A stretch of DNA of 64,000 nt, taken from contig NZ_CP099547.1 of assembly GCF_023973165.1 (NCBI RefSeq), forward strand, positions 930,001-994,000, written 5' to 3'. Positions 53,241 through 61,144 of the stretch are shown in pieces. Position numbers and translations under genes: made by a program. The first letter of the stretch is position 1, and the number at the start of each line of letters is the position of its first letter. The DNA is from Arcanobacterium pinnipediorum (GTDB lineage Bacteria > Actinomycetota > Actinomycetes > Actinomycetales > Actinomycetaceae). Under the pieces are notes generated by a model. It worked only from the letters and a program-made list of their open reading frames with translations. It made no database searches and was not told the DNA's origin.

Positions 53241-54141
53241 TCTTTCATTGGCTCGCAAACGCGCTATCGCTGAGTTTTTGCAGAGTGAATCAGGGGTGAC
53301 TCTTGGCGAGTTAGCCCACCGGTTTGGTACCTCGTGGGAGGTTATGCGCGCGGAGATAGAGCAGTTATCAACCGTTGAACTGATTAGTGGCTCGTTCTTT
53401 GATACCCCATTTGATATTTGGATTGCTGATGAAGAACCGGATGCGGATTCGTTCGTTTACGCCGCCGACATGAGCGAAAATAGTTCGCTGACCTTATCGT
53501 TAGCCGAGATTGTCTCACTTTTGGGGGCTACTGATATTGCGATGCTCTCTGCCGATCGTGACGATGGCCAGGCATTGGTTGCTTTTCGGGAACGAGTTGT
53601 GGCGGCAACGGCTGATGCAGGATACGAATCAGTGTTGTGGCCCGCTCCGCAACTTCAAGCACCACCGGAAGTCCTTGACATTTTGAGTTGCGCACTAACT
53701 CAACGGTGTTCGGTCCATATCGAGTATTGGAAAAATGTCACTGGGCGCTTGGAGCGTTCCGAGATTGAAGTGCAGCCAGTATCGTTAAGCTATGTTCCGT
53801 ATCCGTTGCTTATTGCGGCTAACGACGTCGGAGATGTGCGCAGGTATCGGTTTGACCGTATTACTCGAGCCCGATTGGGCACTGGTTCTGTTTCGGCACG
53901 GCTGGTGCGCAACGTGTCTTCTCAGGCTAACGCCTCCGATAAGGTGGAGGGTAAGCGTATCCGGTTAGTGTGTGGCCCGGGAGCACGGTGGGTGTGTGAG
54001 GAAGTCCCTGATGCGCTCTTAGTGGGCGTTGATGGAGATTTCGATATTATTGAGCTTCCTGTTCGCTCCCATCAGTGGTTGTTTTCCTTGTTAGTGCGGT
54101 TGGGCGAGATTGTCCAACGCGTCGAGCCAGTAGAAGGATAA
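53227..54141 (+). CDS. pafC: WYL-domain transcriptional regulator, PafC type
   Basis: ATG 53227 is chosen: GAGG lies 6 bases upstream, and the protein (304 residues) then begins with a winged-helix domain (LARKRAIAEFLQSESGVTLGELAHRFG). The WYL domain is near residues 155-215 (CSVHIEYWKN, IEVQPVSLSYVPYPLLIAAN). It overlaps pafB by 14 bases, so the two subunits are coupled. Together they are expected to sense a damage signal through the WYL domains. Confidence 0.85.
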   Translation: MGFGDLSLARKRAIAEFLQSESGVTLGELAHRFGTSWEVMRAEIEQLSTVELISGSFFDTPFDIWIADEEPDADSFVYAADMSENSSLTLSLAEIVSLLGATDIAMLSADRDDGQALVAFRERVVAATADAGYESVLWPAPQLQAPPEVLDILSCALTQRCSVHIEYWKNVTGRLERSEIEVQPVSLSYVPYPLLIAANDVGDVRRYRFDRITRARLGTGSVSARLVRNVSSQANASDKVEGKRIRLVCGPGARWVCEEVPDALLVGVDGDFDIIELPVRSHQWLFSLLVRLGEIVQRVEPVEG

Positions 54142-54145
54142 TTGT

Positions 54146-56746
54146 TTGCTAGATCGCGTTATTGACCATATTATCGACCAGTACCAAGACCGTGGTATCA
54201 CTCTTGATACGTTCCAGATCCAGGCTATGCACGCCTTGGGCAAAGGCCGAGATGTATTTGTCAGTGCCCCAACTGGTTCTGGTAAAACTGTTGTTGCTGA
54301 GTGCGCGGTAGAGTTTGCGCTGGCTTCATCGAGTCGTTGCATTTATACAGCGCCGATAAAAGCGTTGTCGAACCAAAAATTTAAGGATTTGCAAGCTCGC
54401 TATGGCAAGGAATATGTTGGGTTAATTACTGGCGACGTCGTCATTAATCGTCAGGCACAAATTTTGGTGGTAACCACCGAAGTCGTGCGCAATATGCTAC
54501 TTGCTCATGATACTCAGATCGCCGATATTGGTTATGTTGTCTTAGACGAGGTCCATTTTTTGGGCGATCCGTTTCGCGGGCCAGTGTGGGAAGAAATTAT
54601 TTTACAATTACCGCTGTCAGCTCGCCTTGTCTCCTTGTCAGCAACAGTTGCCAATATTGATGAGTTTACCTCGTGGTTAAACTCGGTTCGCGGCCATACT
54701 GAGGTTATTACCAGTAGGGTACGTCCAGTGCCATTAGAACAGTACGTGGCCACCAAAGGATCGATTGTTCGCCTTTTTGACGAAACCGGGCAACCAGCCT
54801 ATCGCCCGAAACGCACTTCGTCAGACAACGATTCGCGACGACGCCGAGCCAAGCCAGCGCCACGACGTCGCCGCGTCTTGGGCATGGTTCAAGACCGACA
54901 GATGCTACCAGCGATCCATTTTATTTTTTCTCGTAAGGGCTGCGATCAGGCCGTTGCTGACTTGCTAGACGCAGATATTTTCTTAACCACGCGCCACGAA
55001 AGTGACGAAATTCGACGTCGATTAACTCTATTAAAGGCTTCCCTCAGTGAGGCGGATGCGCGCACGATTCGTTTCGGATTCTGGGCTAAAGCGCTATCGC
55101 GTGGTTTTGCCGCCCATCACGCCGGAATGTTTCCGGCTATCAAAGAGCTTGCTGAAGAATTGATGGATGCGGGGTTGTTGAAACTCGTCTATGCCACCGG
55201 GACTTTAGCATTGGGTATCGACATGCCGGTGCGTACGGTGATTATCGAAGATTTAATTAAATGGAATGGCGAAGATTTCGTATCGATTGGGGCAACAGAA
55301 TATACTCAGCTGATCGGTCGTGCAGGTCGGCGTGGGAAAGATAGCCATGGGAATGCCATCGTAGTTGCCACTCCAGATCTTGATATCGACCATCTTGTGC
55401 GGATCGGCTCTGGAGAAGTTGACCAACTTCTATCGGCTTTCTTCCCTTCGTATAATACGGTGGTTAATTTACTGAGTTTCCACACGTATAACGAGGCGCG
55501 TGCGATTATGGGGCAATCGTTTGCGCAATATCAAAAGAATGCTGATTTGGGTAAAATCGAGGCGAAACTCGGACGCATAGAACGGCGTATTCAGCGTCTA
55601 TCGCGTGAGCTGGACGCGCTTTGTGAACACGGTTCAGTTACTGAGTATCTGGATTTGGTGCATACAGCTGGTCGGGCTTCGAAGGCACAACGACGTCGGG
55701 CAAAAGAAGCGTATAAAAACGAAGTTGATGCGTCTTGGGATGCAGTTATTACCGGGATGCTTTACGCCTTTGCTCGCGGGGGAGAACTTGATTATGCGAT
55801 CGCGTTATCAGTTTCACCACGAAAGATACGCATGATTGACGTCTATGGTGAACTCTTTTGGCTGCGCCGCGATGATCTTTCTTCCCAGATGCGCGAGCTA
55901 GGGTTTGTTGATATACCTTTTGGGCGTTCGGTTCGTGATCTTAATGTGCGCAATGATATTGCGGAGTTGATTGAGGATCGGATTCGTGAACGTCTTGATC
56001 TTGACCTCGACGCCGATCTTGAAAAGTCATGGGATAGGTATGCGGTTCCGCAATCTCCAGTAGTGCAGGCCCATCCGGTTCATGCCTGCCCCCAGCGCTA
56101 TGAGCATCAACGCCAGGGGAGTGAATATGTGACGTTAATTGAGCGCAAGCGTGAGCTTACTTCGTTGCGTGATTCTTACGAAGGTTCGGTTGCGCGCGAA
56201 TTTGACGCAACGGTGAGTGTCTTGGAACGCCTACATTATTTACGGTTCGACGGCGATCGCGTAAAGCTCAGTGTGGGTGGGCAATTACTTAAAGGAATAC
56301 ATAGTGAAGCTGATGCACTGACGGTAATGTGCATGTCGGAGCCGATTTTTTCGCAGCTTTCGCCAGCTAAATTTGCAGGTATTTGTTCTGCCTTGTTATG
56401 TGATCGCCGCTTTTCTTCTCAACTTCCTCGCGATGGGCAATTGCGCGCAGCCTGGGAGCGTATCGAAGCTAATCTTCAAGACCTGCTCGCGCGTGAGTCC
56501 GAAGCTGGGATTGTACGCACCGGTGTTCCTACTCCTGGTGGGATTGATGCCTTTACGCTACTTGCCGGTGGTGCAGATTTGGAAGTAGCTGTTGCTTCGT
56601 CAAAGATAGCTGTAGGTGATGTCATTAACGCTAACCGGCGTCTTATAGATCTTCTGGGGCAATTGGTAGAGATTGGTTCTGATAATTGGCTAGGGCAGAG
56701 TGCGTATCAAGCGCGTGAGTTATTGCGTCGTTGGGATTGGAATTAG
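54146..56746 (+). CDS. helY: HelY-type superfamily 2 (Ski2-like) helicase
   Basis: An 866-residue Ski2/Mtr4-like helicase. It has Walker A APTGSGKT (residues 41-48), motif II DEVH (about 135-138), motif III SLSATVAN, an AAHHAGMFP segment, and QLIGRAGRRGKD (motif VI). The C-terminal part has a coiled region and a DSHCT-like domain. It likely acts on RNA or structured nucleic acids. Start TTG has AGAAGGA 7 bases upstream and lies 4 bases after pafC. Confidence 0.88.
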   Translation: MLDRVIDHIIDQYQDRGITLDTFQIQAMHALGKGRDVFVSAPTGSGKTVVAECAVEFALASSSRCIYTAPIKALSNQKFKDLQARYGKEYVGLITGDVVINRQAQILVVTTEVVRNMLLAHDTQIADIGYVVLDEVHFLGDPFRGPVWEEIILQLPLSARLVSLSATVANIDEFTSWLNSVRGHTEVITSRVRPVPLEQYVATKGSIVRLFDETGQPAYRPKRTSSDNDSRRRRAKPAPRRRRVLGMVQDRQMLPAIHFIFSRKGCDQAVADLLDADIFLTTRHESDEIRRRLTLLKASLSEADARTIRFGFWAKALSRGFAAHHAGMFPAIKELAEELMDAGLLKLVYATGTLALGIDMPVRTVIIEDLIKWNGEDFVSIGATEYTQLIGRAGRRGKDSHGNAIVVATPDLDIDHLVRIGSGEVDQLLSAFFPSYNTVVNLLSFHTYNEARAIMGQSFAQYQKNADLGKIEAKLGRIERRIQRLSRELDALCEHGSVTEYLDLVHTAGRASKAQRRRAKEAYKNEVDASWDAVITGMLYAFARGGELDYAIALSVSPRKIRMIDVYGELFWLRRDDLSSQMRELGFVDIPFGRSVRDLNVRNDIAELIEDRIRERLDLDLDADLEKSWDRYAVPQSPVVQAHPVHACPQRYEHQRQGSEYVTLIERKRELTSLRDSYEGSVAREFDATVSVLERLHYLRFDGDRVKLSVGGQLLKGIHSEADALTVMCMSEPIFSQLSPAKFAGICSALLCDRRFSSQLPRDGQLRAAWERIEANLQDLLARESEAGIVRTGVPTPGGIDAFTLLAGGADLEVAVASSKIAVGDVINANRRLIDLLGQLVEIGSDNWLGQSAYQARELLRRWDWN

Positions 56747-56898
56747 AATTAGTCATAACCATAATAGGCATTAGTGGGTTTTATCACATACCGCTAGTTA
56801 TCGCGGTAAATGCAGATCGTAATAATTTGACATGTGGAATCGGTTGAGGGCTTTGGATATCATCGATAGGCTTGGCGATATACCCACTAGATGTGAGT

Positions 56899-56970
56899 AA
56901 GGCTCTCATTCGCGTTCGATAGAAAACGACCACGGTCGGTCCGAGGTTCGCGAGTGGGGGCCTTGTTTTT
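56899..56970 (+). terminator. Structured terminator-like RNA between helY and lnt
   Basis: A 16-bp stem pairs 56899-56914 with 56949-56964 and includes three G-U pairs; it is followed by GTTTTT. The 34-base loop holds a further CGAC/GTCG hairpin near 56927-56938. It lies only 23 bases before the lnt start. The stretch 56747-56898 holds a TTGACA at 56827-56832 and no ORF I can support. Confidence 0.65.
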
Positions 56971-56993
56971 CACTAACCCATGTGGAGCGTAGT

Positions 56994-58517
56994 GTGATTT
57001 TTTTTCTAAGAGTGATTTTTGCTGGACTTGGTGGGCTGGCTTTCTGGGCAGCCCATGCTCCGATGTCGTGGTGGCCGTTATTAGTGCTAGCGTTTACTTT
57101 CTTGTGGGTTAGCGTCTACCACGCATCAGTTAAGTGGGGATTTTTACTCGGGCTGATATGGGGGTTATTCTTCTTCCTACCACACACTGCATGGGCAGCA
57201 ATTGCTGCTGGTACAGTGTTCGCCTTAGTGGCTTTAGCGCTCAGTCAAGCCCTCTTTATCGCAATTGTTGGGGGTATTTGGTCTCAAATCTCATATTTAT
57301 CGCCGAAATCTGCCTGGCTATGGGCCGCTATTTCCTGGTGTGGTATCGAGCATGTCCGTGGGGAGCTTCCCTTCGGTGGGATGCCGTGGGGGAAAGTGGC
57401 ATTTGCCCTTAATGATTCGCCACTTGCTCGACTTGCACCGCTCGGTTCAACGCTTCTTGTTGGCCTAGTTGCTGTGGCAATATCGATACTTTTTGCGCAG
57501 GCTCTGGTGGCGATGCCCCGATCATTTTTCACTATGGCTACCTCGTTAGCCTTAGCTTGTGCCCTGTTCGTGCTTCCACTCTTTTTGCCGTTGGGAGGCA
57601 GTCCAGAGGGTCAGATAGCTGTGGGCATCGTTCAAGGAGGATCCCCAACGAAGGAAGAAGTACCACGTGGATATGAACGTGCACTTCGAGTGACTCAAAA
57701 CCATGTTGAACTCGCGCAGCAGGTAGGCGATGCAGATCTTATCGTCATGCCCGAATCCACATCGGATCGAGATATGCGAACGGATCCGGTTACCGGGGGA
57801 TTACTGCGTGATCTTGCGGTCAATCTTGACACGCCATTGATGTTTGGTACTCAAGAATATCTTGAAAACGGGCGCTATAACGACTATCTCGTCATGGCCC
57901 CAGATAGCTCTATAATAGGACGGTATTCAAAGCAACATCCAGTCCCGTTTGGGGAATATGTACCATTTCGGGATGCTATAGAAAGTTCGTCGCAGTGGTT
58001 AGCACAGATCATTAATCAGATTTCTGTTGACATGTTAGCAGGCACTACTAACGCCCATTTAGATGTGCCAACGAGCAGGGGACAGGTGCGTCTAGCAACT
58101 CCTATCTGTTTCGAGATTGCATATGACTTGTTGGTTTCACAAGCGGTAACGGGGAGTGGCCCGGCTGCTCAACTGATCGTAGTACCTACAAATAATGCCT
58201 CATTTGGGGATTCTGGTGAGCCTTACCAGCAATTTGAGATGACGAGATTTCGCGCAATGGAGTTTGGTCGGAGTGCGATTCAGGTTTCAACAACTGGCGT
58301 AAGCGGTCTCGTTGAAGCAAACGGCGTGTTGCGTTATCGGACCGACGTCGGCCAGCAGGAGGCTCGCACCGAAAATGTTATGTTGTATAACCATCTTACT
58401 TTCGCAGCACGCAGCGCTGACGTACGCCACCAAGTTGGCTATGGGCTAGCAATTATCGCGGTCATCATTGCGATAATTGCTTATCGGCGTCGCACACACA
58501 AGGCACGACGCCGATAA
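56994..58517 (+). CDS. lnt: Apolipoprotein N-acyltransferase
   Basis: Lnt adds the third acyl chain to lipoproteins. It has about 8 membrane helices: the N-terminal bundle in the first 190 residues and one at the C-terminus. Between them lies the nitrilase-like domain with the triad in MPESTSD (Glu near 254), SKQHPVPFGEYVPF (Lys near 313) and PICFEIA (Cys near 372). GTG 56994 has TGGAG 5 bases upstream; GTG 56982 in frame is an alternative. No fused dolichol-phosphate-mannose synthase domain is present, unlike Ppm1 of M. tuberculosis. Length is 507 residues. The 3' end overlaps two inverted repeats. Confidence 0.93.
   Translation: MIFFLRVIFAGLGGLAFWAAHAPMSWWPLLVLAFTFLWVSVYHASVKWGFLLGLIWGLFFFLPHTAWAAIAAGTVFALVALALSQALFIAIVGGIWSQISYLSPKSAWLWAAISWCGIEHVRGELPFGGMPWGKVAFALNDSPLARLAPLGSTLLVGLVAVAISILFAQALVAMPRSFFTMATSLALACALFVLPLFLPLGGSPEGQIAVGIVQGGSPTKEEVPRGYERALRVTQNHVELAQQVGDADLIVMPESTSDRDMRTDPVTGGLLRDLAVNLDTPLMFGTQEYLENGRYNDYLVMAPDSSIIGRYSKQHPVPFGEYVPFRDAIESSSQWLAQIINQISVDMLAGTTNAHLDVPTSRGQVRLATPICFEIAYDLLVSQAVTGSGPAAQLIVVPTNNASFGDSGEPYQQFEMTRFRAMEFGRSAIQVSTTGVSGLVEANGVLRYRTDVGQQEARTENVMLYNHLTFAARSADVRHQVGYGLAIIAVIIAIIAYRRRTHKARRR
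58481..58517 (+). terminator. Terminator-like hairpin overlapping the lnt stop codon
   Basis: A perfect 12-bp stem (58481-58492 and 58506-58517) with a 13-base loop contains the last codons and stop of lnt. A second perfect 11-bp inverted repeat (58449-58459 and 58470-58480) adjoins it. A T-rich stretch follows at a distance. Confidence 0.6.
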
Positions 58518-58547
58518 ATATTATGTCAATTTTCTAGCTTGCCTAAA

Positions 58548-58901
58548 TCAGTGGCGACGTTGGTAGAGGCGTCCGGTACGTAAAAGCTCGAGGCGCTCGT
58601 CAAGTAGCACCTGGAGTTCTTCTTCAGAACGGCGTTCTAACAACATATCCCAGTGTGTTCGTGCAGGCTTAATAACTTTTTCATCGCCATCTTCATCATG
58701 ATCGCCAATGAGTTTAGCTTCCGCACCACACTTGCATTCCCAAGTCGCTGGTACGTCCGCATCGAGTGCGAATGTAATGGTAAATTTATGGCCTCGTTCG
58801 CACAGATATGTTTCATCGTGTCGCTCAACAAGAGCGACGCCAATATCTGACTCCAGCGAATTAGCGCCGATCTTCATACCGCGCAAAGAGCGTTCTACCA
58901 T
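58548..58901 (-). CDS. rbpA: RNA polymerase-binding protein RbpA
   Basis: RbpA binds RNA polymerase and group 1/2 sigma factors and stimulates promoter opening in actinobacteria. The 117-residue protein has a zinc-binding core (CERGHKF and WECKCG), a flexible acidic linker (DHDEDGDEKV) and the C-terminal sigma-interaction domain RTHWDMLLERRSEEELQVLL. ATG has AAAGGA 6 bases upstream. It is convergent with lnt, near which it also lies in mycobacteria. Confidence 0.95.
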   Translation of the reverse strand: MVERSLRGMKIGANSLESDIGVALVERHDETYLCERGHKFTITFALDADVPATWECKCGAEAKLIGDHDEDGDEKVIKPARTHWDMLLERRSEEELQVLLDERLELLRTGRLYQRRH

Positions 58902-59004
58902 GAGTAAATCCTTTCAATGAATTCTTAAGTCTAAGTCTATCAACGTCCATTTTGACTGCGACTAAACCCAGTTAGCATGCGATAATTAATTCTGGCGCTA
59001 TCCG

Positions 59005-59023
59005 ATAATGTACATTATGTCAA
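59005..59023 (-). promoter_or_regulatory. Palindrome overlapping a -35 box upstream of rbpA
   Basis: A perfect 14-base palindrome ATAATGTACATTAT (59005-59018) overlaps a minus-strand TTGACA (59018-59023). Seventeen bases further is TAGCGC, an imperfect -10. This looks like an operator-controlled promoter for rbpA. The rest of 58902-59132 shows nothing I can name. Confidence 0.45.
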
Positions 59024-59132
59024 ATTACTGAGAGAGTGACAAGCGGCTTTACGTCAGGGAGTGTGCTAGCCAGAACGCATCTCCTCTACTGCTGTGCGCA
59101 TCAAAGATGCTGGGAAACAAGTTCAGGTAAAG

Positions 59133-59161
59133 TTGAAGGCCCACACGATGTGGGCCTTCAA
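59133..59161 (-). terminator. Terminator of the MerR gene
   Basis: A perfect 13-bp stem (59133-59145 and 59149-59161, loop CGA) lies 10 bases after the MerR stop on the minus strand. The following minus-strand bases are CTTTACC, a weak U-run. Confidence 0.75.
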
Positions 59162-59171
59162 TGCTAATCGA

Positions 59172-59735
59172 TTATTGTGCAGATGCGAGTTTTGCTTTAC
59201 GCCGCTCAGCTAGTTCGTCAACAACTTCATCGTGGATACGCATGGTTGGAATTTCACTGAGAGATCCTTCAACTTCTCGCCATACTTTTCCGAGTGCAAT
59301 CCCAAAAACGCCCTGGCCGCCATTGATGAGGTCAATAACTTCATCATTTGATGTACATAAGTACACAGATGCCCCATCAGACATCAGTGTGACCGATGCT
59401 AGATCGTCAACCCCATATTCGGCGAGTTGAGTGATGGCTACACGGATCTGCTGTAGGGATACTCCAGTGTCTAGCAACCGCTTAACAATTTTAAGTACAA
59501 GCACATCTCGGAATGAGTAAAGGCGCTGTGAACCAGAACCAAGTGCGTTTTGAATCGAAGGCTCAACTACGCCGGTGCGTGCCCAGTGATCGAGTTGGCG
59601 ATACGTGATGCCGATTGCGCGGCAAACTGCCGGCCCTCGATAACCGGTTTCAGTATCGAGATCTGGCAGCGTATCTCCAAAAAGCATTTGCTGTGCTCTT
59701 TGTGGGTGTGCGGTGTGTGCAGTACCGTCAGTCAC
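59172..59735 (-). CDS. MerR-family transcriptional regulator
   Basis: A 187-residue MerR-type protein. The DNA-binding part, GPAVCRAIGITYRQLDHWARTGVVEPS, is followed by YSFRDVLVLKIVKRLLDTGVSLQQI. The rest has no cysteine ligand-binding pattern, so it is not a metal sensor. It matches the actinobacterial MerR protein next to the FHA gene (Rv1830 type in M. tuberculosis). GTG has AGGAGGGG 2-7 bases upstream. A TTGGA-N10-TCCAA dyad (59747-59766) lies just upstream and could be its own operator. Confidence 0.9.
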   Translation of the reverse strand: MTDGTAHTAHPQRAQQMLFGDTLPDLDTETGYRGPAVCRAIGITYRQLDHWARTGVVEPSIQNALGSGSQRLYSFRDVLVLKIVKRLLDTGVSLQQIRVAITQLAEYGVDDLASVTLMSDGASVYLCTSNDEVIDLINGGQGVFGIALGKVWREVEGSLSEIPTMRIHDEVVDELAERRKAKLASAQ

Positions 59736-59861
59736 GGCCCCTCCTATTGGAATGTGTCTACTCCAAGGTTATTACCCAACGACGAATTTTCCAACGATAT
59801 CCTTGAAGTAATTTCGGCGTGTTGCGCAAGCATGTCTCAAGTTCGACTTGAAGTTTTGCAT

Positions 59862-60617
59862 CTAGCGCAATGCCACGTCAATGTTTTCCACAAGTAACGC
59901 CTGATAGAGGTGGGTCAAAATTGTTGCTAATTCGCCAGATTCAGCAATAACGCGTTCTTTAGCGAGCGGGGTATTCTTAGCACGTTCCGCAGCGAGCAAA
60001 GATACAACATGGGCAGCATGTGAGTGAGCCGAGTGGCGGATCGCACGTAGTTGCCGAATATCCATGCCTTTCTTTTCCAACATAAGCACATAGCGCACGA
60101 TCTCAACAGCTTGAGATGTGAGCCGCCCACGAGAATCTGGAGTTAAGATTTTAGCCTCGATAAGACGCTCAATATCGGCGTACGAGGCACCGACGAGGGA
60201 AGCTAATTCATCAATATGTAACCGTGTGCCCGGCGAGGGCTTAGTTACTTCATCACTCTTAACTGCACGCATACGAGAGGGATGAGAAGAGGTGGCCTCC
60301 CCCGCATCAAGCTGACGAAGCATTTCCTTAATCTGCGGCAGTGCAACGTATCGGTCACGTTGCTCAATTAAAATGAACCGTAGCCGTTCCACATCAGCTA
60401 ACGAAAACATTCGTTGATTGGATGCAGTGCGTTGCGGGAAAATTAACTCTTGGGATTCAAAATATCGGATTTTCGACGCAGCTAGAAACGGAAATTCTCT
60501 ACTAAGTAGCGCGAGAACTTCCCCGATTTTGAGCGTACCTTCATGAGAGACATCATGTGGCCACGTAGAATACTCGACAGTTTGAGTATGTTGGACTTTA
60601 CTGCGCTGAGCTCTCAT
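59862..60617 (-). CDS. ftsR: MerR-family regulator, FtsR (Rv1828) type
   Basis: The 251-residue protein has an N-terminal MerR helix-turn-helix (TLKIGEVLALLSREFPFLAAS, then KIRYFESQELIFPQRT) and RMFSLADVERLRFIL. A second helical domain (HIDELASLVGASYADIERLI) follows. It is of the Rv1828/FtsR type, which regulates cell-division genes in Corynebacterium. The ATG overlaps the FHA gene stop by 4 bases (ATGA), so they form one unit. Confidence 0.88.
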   Translation of the reverse strand: MRAQRSKVQHTQTVEYSTWPHDVSHEGTLKIGEVLALLSREFPFLAASKIRYFESQELIFPQRTASNQRMFSLADVERLRFILIEQRDRYVALPQIKEMLRQLDAGEATSSHPSRMRAVKSDEVTKPSPGTRLHIDELASLVGASYADIERLIEAKILTPDSRGRLTSQAVEIVRYVLMLEKKGMDIRQLRAIRHSAHSHAAHVVSLLAAERAKNTPLAKERVIAESGELATILTHLYQALLVENIDVALR

Positions 60618-61066
60618 TGAGCTACCTTCGGTGCTCCATAGAAAGTCAGTTGATATTTGCCAATCCGAACTTCGTCCCCATCGTTTAATGGCGCATAATC
60701 AACTTGTTCCATGTTGAGGTAGGTACCATTGAGGGAATTAAGATCACGGACCGCGAACCCCTCTGCCCCACGCTCAAAAACAGCGTGCTTACGTGAAACG
60801 GTGACATCATCTAAGAAGATATCAGCTTTAGTATGCCGCCCTACCATCACGCTATCAGCATTAAGTAAGAAACGGGCACCGACGTTGGGACCTTTTAACG
60901 CGATGAGAATTGCAGAAGATTCTGGCAATGCGTTAATCGTGGCAATATCTTCAGAAGTTAAACCGCGACTGGAAGCGACCACATCTGAGGGTGCAGAAAC
61001 AGCAGAAAAACGCGAAGTCGCAGTAGGATCTTGCCATTGTTGCGGTGTGTTGGATGCAGTGTCCAT
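60614..61066 (-). CDS. garA: FHA-domain protein, GarA/OdhI type
   Basis: A 150-residue protein with a forkhead-associated domain near residues 55-135: VMVGRHTKADIFLDD, VSRKHAVFE and LNSLNGTYLN contain the phospho-Thr-binding residues. GarA/OdhI switches 2-oxoglutarate metabolism when phosphorylated on an N-terminal ETTS motif; here that region reads DPTATSRFS, lacking the ETT. The neighbouring MerR genes fit the garA locus. ATG 61066 is preferred to ATG 61072 since GAGGAG lies 6 bases upstream. Confidence 0.87.
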   Translation of the reverse strand: MDTASNTPQQWQDPTATSRFSAVSAPSDVVASSRGLTSEDIATINALPESSAILIALKGPNVGARFLLNADSVMVGRHTKADIFLDDVTVSRKHAVFERGAEGFAVRDLNSLNGTYLNMEQVDYAPLNDGDEVRIGKYQLTFYGAPKVAQ

Positions 61067-61144
61067 CGTCATCTCCTCGTGTCACGATTACATAACATAT
61101 CTTAGCCCAGAAGGCCGCCCGGATTCATTCGCTCAGCGATTTTT

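Noticed and set aside
56899..56970. Small SRP RNA (ffs)
   Set aside because: The conserved apical loop of SRP RNA (GGAAG/CAGCAG type) is missing.
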